The notes under the pieces were generated by a model. It was not told the DNA's origin. It worked only from the letters and a program-made list of their open reading frames with translations, and searched no databases. The position numbers and the translations under genes are program-made. Of a DNA stretch of 5,670 nt, positions 1 through 5,147 are shown one piece after another. The first letter of the stretch is position 1. Every line of letters starts with the position of its first letter. The stretch is from contig JAFYUX010000072.1 in assembly GCA_017549385.1 (NCBI GenBank), forward strand, positions 1 through 5,670, written 5' to 3'. The DNA comes from Bacillota bacterium (lineage in GTDB: Bacteria; Bacillota; Clostridia; Peptostreptococcales; Anaerovoracaceae).

Positions 1-498
1 AGGAGTAGCTGCTGTTACAGCGTCAGATACGCTAAATACCTTGTGCTGTGTAGGGTTTGCCCATGTTGTCATCTGAGTAGCAAATGATACAAAGAGAACG
101 ATACGAGCAGTGATAGCAGGGTTGGCGAAGTTCTGACCGAGACCGCCAAAGAACTGCTTAACGATTACGATAGCGATAAATGAACCAACTGCTGCCATCC
201 AGAATGGAAGTGTAACAGGGAGATTTAACGCTAAGATCAGACCTGTAACTACAGCCGACATATCGCCTACAGTTGAAGGCTGCTTCATGATCTTCTGCCA
301 AGCCCATTCGAAGAATACAGATGTGAGTACACATACCGCAGTCAGGAAGAGTGCTCTGAGACCAAAGATTACGATAGAAGCAATCATTGAAGGGATGAGA
401 GCCATAACTACGAGAGTCATGATCTTTGTTGTATTCATTGAATCCACTATATGTGGATTTGCTGTAACAAAAAGATTTCCGTTCTTAAAAGTTTTCAT
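1..498 (-). CDS. rnfD: RnfD, membrane flavoprotein subunit of the Rnf complex (N-terminal 166 residues; 3' end off window)
   Basis: RnfD is an integral membrane subunit of the Rnf ferredoxin:NAD+ oxidoreductase and carries a covalently bound FMN; it is homologous to NqrB. The start is the ATG at 498-496, 1 nt after the rnfC stop, so the two genes are probably translationally coupled; an AGGA lies about 9 nt upstream inside the rnfC 3' end. The visible part begins MKTFKNGNLFVTANPHI and contains hydrophobic segments at roughly residues 27-46, 48-66, 81-96 and 98-114. The family-typical stretch GGLGQNFANPA lies at 118-128. The last visible residues are SDAVTAATP (158-166). In RnfD/NqrB the flavin is esterified to the Thr of an (S/T)xAT motif, so Thr165 is the expected attachment site; this is inferred by motif position. 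The remaining part, about half of the protein, lies outside the window. The identification as RnfD rests on motifs plus the adjacent rnfC. Confidence 0.93.
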   Translation of the reverse strand, partial: MKTFKNGNLFVTANPHIVDSMNTTKIMTLVVMALIPSMIASIVIFGLRALFLTAVCVLTSVFFEWAWQKIMKQPSTVGDMSAVVTGLILALNLPVTLPFWMAAVGSFIAIVIVKQFFGGLGQNFANPAITARIVLFVSFATQMTTWANPTQHKVFSVSDAVTAATP

Positions 499-499
499 T

Positions 500-1807
500 T
501 TACAGTCCTGCCCCCTTTACCATATCTTTTGCGAGAGTGTTGATAAATGCTAAGGATAATTTTGCAGGACATACATAAGAGCAGCTGCCGCAGTTCATGC
601 ATTCCATGATCTTGAGATCCTTGAGACGCTGTGCGTCGCCCTTCTTATAAGCCTTTGCATATTCTTTTGGCATGAGACCTACAGGACAAGCTCTGTGGCA
701 TCTGCCGCAGTTGATGCAGTTTGTAGATCTTGATGCTGCAGCCTGCTTTTCGTCGAAGAAAAGTACAGCACCTGTGTTTTTAACAACAACGCCGCCGTCG
801 TTAGCCTGCGCTCTACCCATCATAGGACCACCAGCGATAATCTTTTTAGGTTCTGACTTGTAACCGCCGCAGAACTCGATGAGATCGTAATACTTTGTAC
901 CGATAGGCGCGATGATGTTACCTGGATTTGTAACAGAATCACCTGCAACCGTGAGGTTTCTCTTTACGAGAGGCATACCAGTTCTGAAGTATTCGCCGAT
1001 AACCATGATTGTAGTAACGTTTGAAAGAATGCAGCCAACTGACGCAGGCAGTTCGCCTGAATGAAGAGTCTTGCCAGCTGTTTCGTGGATAAGTACTCTT
1101 TCTGCACCCTGTGGGTAAGTGCTGCGAAGTTCTGTAACTTCTACGCCAGGCATGTCAGCAACAGCTGCCTTGATCTTTGCGATAGCATCAGGCTTGTTGT
1201 TTTCGATACCGATGTAGCACTTGCTGAGTTCGAGATACTGCATGATAAGCTTAATACCGCTAACAATATCATCAGTAGCCTCCAGCATGTTTCTGTGGTC
1301 GGAAGTGATAAATGGTTCGCATTCCGCACCGTTTACGATGAGCGTATCAATCTCGTCGATGTTTTTTGGATCCAGCTTAACGTGTGTAGGGAATGATGCA
1401 CCACCGAGACCTACAACGCCGCTGTTTCTTACAGCCTTAATAAAATCTTCTCTTGTTTCGCAAACTGGAATCTGGAGACCTTCGAATGGTTCCTGGAGAC
1501 CATCAGTAGCGATAACCACAAATGTGTCAGTACCGCCCATAGCGTTACGGTTGTCTTCTATAGCAACTACTTCACCAGACACACTAGAATGGATAGGTGC
1601 GCTGATAAATGCATCCACGTCCCCGATAAGCTGACCTACTTTTACATGGTCACCTTTCTTTACGAGAGGAGTACATGGCTTGCCGATGTGCTGAGACATA
1701 GAGATATAGACTTTTTCTGGAACAGGCATCACAACAGACTCAGAGGCAGCTGTGCCTTTGTGGTGACTCACATGGATGCTGTTCATGTGATTAGAAAATA
1801 AACTCAT
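500..1807 (-). CDS. rnfC: RnfC, NADH-side flavin and iron-sulfur subunit of the Rnf complex
   Basis: RnfC is the peripheral cytoplasmic subunit where Rnf exchanges electrons with NAD(H). The protein has 435 residues, normal for clostridial RnfC. Residues about 20-85 form the N-terminal RnfC domain (MPVPEKVYISMSQHIG, then APIHSSVSGEVVAIE), a barrel-sandwich type fold. The Gly-rich GLGGASFPTHVK at 133-144 and NGAECEP at 159-165 match the FMN/NADH-binding part shared with NuoF-like proteins. An SLBB-like region starts near residue 284. Two [4Fe-4S] motifs of form CxxCxxCxxxCP follow, with Cys364/367/370/374 and Cys403/406/409/413. The frame is open to a TTG at 1825, but I chose the ATG at 1807 because the Shine-Dalgarno lies just upstream of it, within that extension. 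The order rnfC-rnfD agrees with the rnfCDGEAB operons of Clostridia, and rnfC appears to be the first gene. All key cysteines are present, so the gene looks intact. Confidence 0.97.
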   Translation of the reverse strand: MSLFSNHMNSIHVSHHKGTAASESVVMPVPEKVYISMSQHIGKPCTPLVKKGDHVKVGQLIGDVDAFISAPIHSSVSGEVVAIEDNRNAMGGTDTFVVIATDGLQEPFEGLQIPVCETREDFIKAVRNSGVVGLGGASFPTHVKLDPKNIDEIDTLIVNGAECEPFITSDHRNMLEATDDIVSGIKLIMQYLELSKCYIGIENNKPDAIAKIKAAVADMPGVEVTELRSTYPQGAERVLIHETAGKTLHSGELPASVGCILSNVTTIMVIGEYFRTGMPLVKRNLTVAGDSVTNPGNIIAPIGTKYYDLIEFCGGYKSEPKKIIAGGPMMGRAQANDGGVVVKNTGAVLFFDEKQAAASRSTNCINCGRCHRACPVGLMPKEYAKAYKKGDAQRLKDLKIMECMNCGSCSYVCPAKLSLAFINTLAKDMVKGAGL

Positions 1808-1814
1808 GTGTCTT

Positions 1815-1822
1815 CTTCCTTT
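1815..1822 (-). promoter_or_regulatory. Shine-Dalgarno site that fixes the rnfC start
   Basis: AAAGGAAG on the minus strand ends 7 nt before the ATG at 1807. Starting at the in-frame TTG at 1825 would place this ribosome-binding site inside the coding region and leave TTG with no comparable site, so ATG 1807 is preferred. Confidence 0.85.
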
Positions 1823-1842
1823 CAAAAGAACTTGAGCTACAT

Positions 1843-1870
1843 AACCCTGCAGAAACCCTGCAAAATGCAG
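1843..1870 (-). repeat. 11-bp tandem repeat and small hairpin in the rnfC leader
   Basis: On the plus strand AACCCTGCA occurs at 1843-1851 and 1854-1862, giving an 11-bp period (about one helical turn). It is immediately joined to a perfect inverted repeat, CTGCA/TGCAG, at 1858-1862 and 1866-1870 with a 3-nt loop. The element lies in the untranslated leader of rnfC, about 40-60 nt before the start codon. It could be a small protein-binding site or a weak RNA stem. No T-run follows, so it is not an evident terminator. Its function is unknown. Confidence 0.4.
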
Positions 1871-1882
1871 CTACTTTTTAAA

Positions 1883-1900
1883 ATGTGAAACTTTTCATAA
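1883..1900. promoter_or_regulatory. Rex-like operator upstream of rnfC
   Basis: The 18-bp dyad ATGTGAA-ACTT-TTCATAA matches 12 of the 14 specified positions of the Gram-positive Rex operator consensus TTGTGAA-N4-TTCACAA (mismatches at positions 1 and 16). Rex is a repressor that leaves DNA when NADH is high relative to NAD+. The site covers the -10 of the nearer candidate rnf promoter, the usual place for repression. A redox operator is biologically sensible for an operon whose product reduces NAD+. The match was found by eye and no rex gene is in the window, so the assignment is inferred. Confidence 0.5.
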
Positions 1901-1922
1901 TAACAATGAAAATTATTGCCAA
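1894..1922 (-). promoter_or_regulatory. Candidate proximal rnf promoter (P2)
   Basis: Minus-strand -35 TTGGCA (1917-1922, one mismatch to TTGACA) and -10 TATGAA (1894-1899, 4/6) are separated by 17 bp. Transcription would start near 1887, giving a leader of about 80 nt. The -10 is embedded in the Rex-like dyad. The -10 is weaker than that of the distal promoter, so its activity is uncertain. Confidence 0.4.
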
Positions 1923-1964
1923 ATTTTGTAAATGTACAACCCTTTATTTAGTCATAACCATCGA

Positions 1965-1993
1965 ATTATACCGTAAAATCAAGTTTTTTTCAA
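1965..1993 (-). promoter_or_regulatory. Candidate distal rnf promoter (P1), sigma-A type
   Basis: On the minus strand a -35 TTGAAA (1988-1993) and a perfect -10 TATAAT (1965-1970) are separated by exactly 17 bp, with an A-rich stretch and further AT-rich DNA upstream. The predicted start near 1958 gives a leader of about 150 nt that would contain the Rex-like dyad and the tandem repeats. Bound Rex would then act as a roadblock about 60 nt downstream of the start. This is the best promoter-like match in the divergent spacer. Confidence 0.65.
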
Positions 1994-2041
1994 TAATATT
2001 AAGGTTGATTTCGGTAAAAATAACAATAAAACGAAAATATT

Positions 2042-2086
2042 TCGGCGAGAGGCCTGCCGGCCGCGCAATTTGATACCGAAGGTATC
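2042..2086. repeat. GC-rich palindromic island followed by a perfect 6-bp hairpin
   Basis: Positions 2043-2066 are almost entirely G/C and hold overlapping palindromes: AGGCCT, GCCGGC, and GGCC at 2051-2054 and 2059-2062. The dyad GATACC-GAA-GGTATC follows at 2072-2086 with perfect arms and a 3-bp centre. The DNA on both sides is strongly AT-rich. No T-run follows the hairpin on either strand, so it is not an obvious intrinsic terminator. It may be an operator (15-bp hyphenated dyad) or a structured RNA stem; the role is not known. Confidence 0.45.
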
Positions 2087-2130
2087 GTAGAGAGAGAAGA
2101 TTTATTACTATATTTTGATTTTTGCTTTAA

Positions 2131-2160
2131 TTGATAAGTTATTAACTGGACGATTAAAAT
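2131..2160 (+). promoter_or_regulatory. Candidate promoter for the small ORF and acyl-CoA synthetase
   Basis: A -35 TTGATA (2131-2136) and a -10 TAAAAT (2155-2160) are separated by 18 bp. The -35 lies in an imperfect dyad (TTGATAA-G-TTATTAA, 2131-2145) that could be an operator. Transcription from about 2167 would give a leader of about 150 nt including the small ORF. A weaker alternative is TTGCTA (2235-2240) with TAGGAT (2259-2264), 18 bp apart, which would exclude the small ORF. Neither is a strong consensus match. Confidence 0.35.
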
Positions 2161-2180
2161 GTGTGAAAAGGGAGTTATAA

Positions 2181-2228
2181 ATGGATAAAATGACTGAATT
2201 TCAACGCTTTACTGTGGTAGATGGTTGA
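2181..2228 (+). CDS. Possible 15-residue leader peptide upstream of the acyl-CoA synthetase
   Basis: The ATG at 2181 is preceded by AAAAGGGAG (2166-2174) with 6 nt between it and the start, a good ribosome-binding site. The frame reads MDKMTEFQRFTVVDG and stops at TGA (2226-2228), 91 nt before the synthetase ATG. An inverted repeat has its left arm inside the ORF and its right arm across the stop codon, so translation could influence leader folding. The peptide has no run of one amino acid that would point to classical attenuation. It may be a regulatory upstream ORF or chance. I do not recognise the peptide; the only support is the ribosome-binding site, the start and the position. Confidence 0.3.
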   Translation: MDKMTEFQRFTVVDG

Positions 2229-2237
2229 AATGCGTTG
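2198..2237 (+). repeat. Overlapping, mutually exclusive inverted repeats in the synthetase leader
   Basis: ATTTCAAC (2198-2205) is perfectly complementary to GTTGAAAT (2224-2231), an 8-bp stem with an 18-nt loop. CAACGC (2202-2207) is also complementary to GCGTTG (2232-2237). The left arms share bases, so only one stem can form at a time. Both arms fall on or next to the small ORF. No T-run follows. Significance beyond chance has not been calculated. Confidence 0.35.
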
Positions 2238-2319
2238 CTAATAAGTGGTTATTTGTGGTAGGATATTATGTTGATTACATAGAAATCATTAGGGGACAAT
2301 TATTTGGAGGTTGTTATAA

Positions 2320-4047
2320 ATGGCAGGCAGCAAAAAATATAAAAATGCATTATATCCGGTGCGACCAGTTGCCGATTTAAAAGAATTGATTAATTCTTCG
2401 GCAGCACTTTATGGGGATGCTCCGGCTTATTTACAGAAAGACAGACCAGGCGGCAAGTTTAAGCCTTTCAGTTATAAGAGGCTTAAGAGAGATATTGATG
2501 CTTTAGGTACAGCTCTCATCGACCTCGGACTCAAGGGTTCAAATATCGGTGTGGTAGGTGAGTCAAGATACGAGTGGATCGTAGGTCATCTGGCAGTTGC
2601 AAACGGCACAGGTGTTATCGTTCCTTTAGACAAGGAACTTCCTGCAGCTGAACTTGCAAATCTTATTCAGAGAGCCCATCTCAAGGCTCTTATTTACTCA
2701 GGCAAGATGGAAAAGATGCTTCTTGAAGTTCTCCAAAATATCGAAGGTCTCGAGTATATTATCAGTATGGATGCCGACGAAAGCGACGAAGTGCGCCTTT
2801 CTTTCCACGAATTGGTTAAAAAGGGTTATTCTCTTATGGCGTCAGGCAATCACACATTTATCGATGCGGTTATCGATCCAGATGCTATGGGTATACTCCT
2901 CTTTACGTCAGGTACAACAGGTCTTGCAAAGGGCGTTATGCTCTCACACAAAAATATAGTTTCAAACGTTGTCAACATGTCAAAGTATGTTGGCGTAGAA
3001 CGCGATGATATAGTTCTTTCAATTCTGCCGATTCATCATACATATGAATTTACGGCAGGCAACATGACAGTTCTCTATCAGGGTGGTACAGTTGCGATTT
3101 GCGAAGGTCTCAAACATATCGTTAAAAACCTTGGCGAAGTAAAAGCTACTATTATGCTTGGCGTACCTCTCGTATTTGAAATGATTCACAACAGAGTATG
3201 GAAGCAGGCAGAAAAGACTGGCAAGGCTGCAAAGCTCAGGAAGGGTATCGCAGTTGCTAAAAAGATGGAAAAGTTCAACATCAAGTCTATGAGAAAGCTT
3301 TTCAAGGATGTTCACAATGCCATCGGCGGCCATATGCAGAAGTTTATCGTTGGCGCGGCAGCGCTGGATCCTGATATCATGGCGGACTTCAATGCTATGG
3401 GTATCACGATGTTCCAGGGTTACGGCATGACAGAAAGTTCTCCTATTCTTGCAGTACACCGAGACAGATACTATAACTTTGGTTCATGCGGTCCTGCTCT
3501 TCCGGGTACAGAACTCAAAATCATCGATAAGGACGAGGACGGCATCGGCGAAATTATCGCAAAGAGTGATTCCGTTATGCTTGGTTACTACGAAAACCCA
3601 GAAGAAACAGCAAAGGTTCTCAAGGACGGCTGGCTCTACACTGGTGACTACGGTTACATCGACGACGAAGGTTTCCTCTATATTACAGGCCGTAAGAAAA
3701 ACGTTATCGTTACAAAGAACGGTAAAAACATCTTCCCTGAAGAGGTTGAGTACTATCTTATGAAGAGCCCTTATATTAAGGAAGTTATCGTAGGCAGCAC
3801 AGAAGGAAAGGATGGAGACCTGGTAGTAATGGCTCACATCGTTCCAGACATGGACGAAGTAAAGTCAGCCGCCGGCGACCTCTCCGAGGACGAGCTTAAA
3901 AAGTTCTTTAAGAAGATTGTAGATGAAGTAAATGAAGGCATGTCTTCGTACAAGCGCATCAAAAAGTTTAAGATCAGATTCGAAGAATTCGAAAAGACAA
4001 GCACAAGAAAAATCAAGAGATTTGGTGCAAATGTAGAAAATAATTAA
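2320..4047 (+). CDS. AMP-forming long-chain acyl-CoA synthetase (fatty acid-CoA ligase)
   Basis: A 575-residue member of the ANL adenylating family, expected to activate a fatty acid with ATP to acyl-AMP and then transfer it to CoA in the cytoplasm, possibly at the membrane. Signatures in order: P-loop-like TSGTTGLAKG at 196-205; LPIHHTYEF at 236-244, typical of the FadD-like branch; GYGMTESSP at 367-375; YTGDYG at 440-445 with the ribose-binding Asp443; hinge GRKKN at 457-461; and KTSTRKIKR at 559-567, where Lys564 aligns with the catalytic C-terminal lysine. The Gly usually just before that lysine is Arg563. There is no signal peptide or membrane segment. The start is supported by GGAGG at 2306-2310, 9 nt before the ATG. 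The gene stands alone: rnfC diverges from it and a separate promoter follows. The substrate chain length is not readable from sequence; uptake of exogenous fatty acids or membrane lipid recycling is likely. Confidence 0.92.
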   Translation: MAGSKKYKNALYPVRPVADLKELINSSAALYGDAPAYLQKDRPGGKFKPFSYKRLKRDIDALGTALIDLGLKGSNIGVVGESRYEWIVGHLAVANGTGVIVPLDKELPAAELANLIQRAHLKALIYSGKMEKMLLEVLQNIEGLEYIISMDADESDEVRLSFHELVKKGYSLMASGNHTFIDAVIDPDAMGILLFTSGTTGLAKGVMLSHKNIVSNVVNMSKYVGVERDDIVLSILPIHHTYEFTAGNMTVLYQGGTVAICEGLKHIVKNLGEVKATIMLGVPLVFEMIHNRVWKQAEKTGKAAKLRKGIAVAKKMEKFNIKSMRKLFKDVHNAIGGHMQKFIVGAAALDPDIMADFNAMGITMFQGYGMTESSPILAVHRDRYYNFGSCGPALPGTELKIIDKDEDGIGEIIAKSDSVMLGYYENPEETAKVLKDGWLYTGDYGYIDDEGFLYITGRKKNVIVTKNGKNIFPEEVEYYLMKSPYIKEVIVGSTEGKDGDLVVMAHIVPDMDEVKSAAGDLSEDELKKFFKKIVDEVNEGMSSYKRIKKFKIRFEEFEKTSTRKIKRFGANVENN

Positions 4048-4048
4048 C

Positions 4049-4093
4049 CGTTTATGCAAAAGAAATGTCGTTTATGCATGTTCTATGCGTAAA
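4049..4093. repeat. Direct repeat CGTTTATGCA with an inverted third copy
   Basis: CGTTTATGCA occurs at 4049-4058 and 4069-4078, exactly 20 bp apart. TTTATGCAT (4071-4079) then pairs with ATGCGTAAA (4085-4093) across a 5-nt loop, 9 bp including one G-U pair. The element begins right after the synthetase stop, yet no T-run follows, so it is a poor terminator candidate; no other terminator for the synthetase gene is evident. Placed upstream of the transporter promoter, it reads better as a set of operator half-sites in phase with the ARG-box-like site downstream. Confidence 0.5.
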
Positions 4094-4111
4094 AATGTAT
4101 AAAAATTCATT
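4094..4111. promoter_or_regulatory. ARG-box-like site (ArgR/AhrC operator) upstream of the amino acid transporter
   Basis: The core TGTAT-AAAA-ATTCA (4096-4109) differs by one base from the ARG box core TGAAT-WWWW-ATTCA, and the flanking A and T also fit the 18-bp box. ArgR/AhrC are arginine-responsive hexamers that bind tandem boxes about 21 bp apart. A TGCAT half-site at 4075-4079 and TGCAA at 4055-4059 lie 21 and 41 bp upstream of TGTAT, roughly in register. The centre is near -62 relative to the predicted start, so activation or looping is as likely as simple repression. AT-rich DNA gives chance matches; support comes from the amino acid transporter downstream. Confidence 0.45.
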
Positions 4112-4129
4112 TTGAGATGCAGAATTAGG

Positions 4130-4157
4130 TTGACGAAAATAAAACCGACGGTATAAT
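4130..4157 (+). promoter_or_regulatory. Promoter of the amino acid ABC transporter operon
   Basis: A -35 TTGACG (4130-4135, 5/6) and a perfect -10 TATAAT (4152-4157) are separated by 16 bp. The predicted start near 4164 gives a leader of about 57 nt before the ATG at 4221. This is the best plus-strand promoter match in the window and fits the high expression suggested by the codon bias of the gene it serves. Confidence 0.75.
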
Positions 4158-4220
4158 TTAAGTATTATAGTTTTTAAACAATTGTATTATACAAAGTTTA
4201 AGATGGAGAGGTTATTTATC

Positions 4221-5090
4221 ATGAAAAACACAAAGAAAGTATTAGCCGTACTTCTCGTATTAGTAATGGCTATCGTAGCATTAACAGGTTGCGGTGGTGG
4301 CGGCAAGGATGCTGGCTTCACTCCAGACGCTAACTCAGTTCTCAACACTAACGTTCTCAGAGTAGGTATGGAATGCGGTTACGCTCCTTACAACTGGACA
4401 CAGGCTGATGATTCAAACGGCGCTGTTCCTATCAAGGACACTAAGGACTTCGCTTACGGTTATGACGTAATGATGGCTAAGCTCATCGCAGAAGAACTCG
4501 GTTACGAACTCGAAATCCAGAGAATCGACTGGGATTCACTCCCTGTAGCTCTTCAGTCTGGTAAGCTTGACTGCGTTATCGCTGGTCAGTCTATCACAGC
4601 TGAACGTCTCCAGACAGTAGACTTCTCAGAACCTTACTACTATGCTGATGTAGTATGTCTCGTTAAGGCTGATGGTGCTTACGGTGCTGCTCAGAACGTA
4701 GCTGATCTCGCTGGTGCAACTTGCACATCTCAGATCAACACAATCTGGTACGATGTACTCGATCAGATCGCTGACGTTGACAAGCTCCCACCAATGGAAA
4801 CAGTTCCTAACATGTTAGTAGCTCTTGACACTGGCAAGGTAGAATTAGTTTGCACAGACATGCCTACAGCTATGGCTGCAGTAGTTGCATACCCAGATAT
4901 GAAGATCGTTGACTTCGCTGGCGGTACTGGTTTTGAAGTATCTGACGAAGAAGTAAATATCGGTATCTCTATCCAGAAGGGTAACGCAGAACTCGTAGAA
5001 AAGATCAACTCAGTTCTCGCTAACCTCACAGAAGAAGATTACGTAGAAATGATGAAGCAGGCTATCGCTGTACAGCCACTTTCTGCATAA
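4221..5090 (+). CDS. Amino acid ABC transporter, substrate-binding lipoprotein (family 3 solute-binding protein)
   Basis: A 289-residue lipoprotein that captures a polar amino acid outside the membrane and delivers it to the permease. The N-terminus has Lys residues, a hydrophobic stretch (about 7-22) and lipobox LTGC with lipidated Cys24, followed by a Gly-rich linker. Mature-domain signatures: LRVGMECGYAPYNW (46-59), FAYGYDV (77-83), GQSITAER (122-129) where Arg129 should bind the substrate carboxylate, DFSEPYYYADV (134-144) and TDMPTAM (212-218) where Asp213 should bind the amino group. I chose ATG 4221 because GGAGAGG (4205-4211) precedes it by 9 nt and the signal peptide then starts correctly; the frame is open to a TTG at 4182. 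Lys codons are almost all AAG and the gene favours CTC and GCT, as in highly expressed genes. A permease gene follows. Specificity is unknown; the ARG-box-like site hints at arginine or a related amino acid. Confidence 0.95.
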   Translation: MKNTKKVLAVLLVLVMAIVALTGCGGGGKDAGFTPDANSVLNTNVLRVGMECGYAPYNWTQADDSNGAVPIKDTKDFAYGYDVMMAKLIAEELGYELEIQRIDWDSLPVALQSGKLDCVIAGQSITAERLQTVDFSEPYYYADVVCLVKADGAYGAAQNVADLAGATCTSQINTIWYDVLDQIADVDKLPPMETVPNMLVALDTGKVELVCTDMPTAMAAVVAYPDMKIVDFAGGTGFEVSDEEVNIGISIQKGNAELVEKINSVLANLTEEDYVEMMKQAIAVQPLSA

Positions 5091-5121
5091 TACAGATTCA
5101 TAAAAAAGTATAAAATATTTG

Positions 5122-5147
5122 AGAGGCAGTATATATTTACTGCCTCT
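5122..5147 (+). terminator. Intergenic hairpin between binding-protein and permease genes (attenuator or mRNA stabiliser)
   Basis: AGAGGCAGTA (5122-5131) and TACTGCCTCT (5138-5147) form a perfect 10-bp stem with a 6-nt loop; two G-U pairs and one A-U pair can extend it to 5119-5150. The following bases are only moderately T-rich (TGAGTTGTTTG), so termination is probably partial. In transporter operons such a hairpin typically keeps the binding-protein mRNA more abundant than the permease mRNA, by partial termination or by blocking 3' exonucleases. The hairpin is seen directly; the role is inferred. Confidence 0.7.

Larger units (their letters stand above)
1808..2319. other. 512-bp divergent intergenic region between rnfC and the acyl-CoA synthetase gene
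   Basis: No gene longer than a 15-codon small ORF is supported here. The left third is very AT-rich and carries the rnf promoters and dyad. The centre (2042-2086) has a GC-rich island and a hairpin. The right part carries the candidate promoter, the small ORF and inverted repeats ahead of the synthetase gene. TGTGGTAG occurs twice, at 2213-2220 and 2254-2261. I recognise no tRNA, rRNA or known riboswitch. An open frame at 1885-2073 has a GTG start, no ribosome-binding site and a low-complexity K/I-rich product, so I do not call it. Confidence 0.7.

Noticed and set aside
1221..1634. 137-codon open frame opposite rnfC
   Set aside because: It is antisense to conserved RnfC coding sequence and lacks a ribosome-binding site or family signature.
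1808..1825. TTG start extending RnfC by six residues (MKGRRH)
   Set aside because: The extension contains the Shine-Dalgarno AAAGGAAG for the ATG at 1807, and TTG 1825 has no comparable ribosome-binding site.
1885..2073. 62-codon open frame in the divergent spacer
   Set aside because: It has a GTG start without a ribosome-binding site, a low-complexity Ile/Lys-rich product, and overlaps both rnf promoters.
2072..2086. GATACC/GGTATC hairpin as an intrinsic terminator
   Set aside because: Neither strand has a T-run after the stem, and no gene ends nearby on either strand.
2088..2319. Riboswitch in the synthetase leader
   Set aside because: I found no conserved core of a known riboswitch class, only short stems and a small ORF.
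3019..3459. 146-codon antisense open frame within the synthetase gene
   Set aside because: It lies wholly opposite a well-supported gene, and its product has no recognisable motif; it is a frame shadow.
4049..4078. Possible start of a CRISPR-like or iteron array (two CGTTTATGCA copies)
   Set aside because: Only two 10-bp copies with a 10-bp gap exist, with no further repeats, no cas genes and no replication gene nearby.
4182..4220. TTG start extending the solute-binding protein by 13 residues
   Set aside because: The extension spans the GGAGAGG ribosome-binding site and would spoil the standard lipoprotein signal peptide that begins at ATG 4221.
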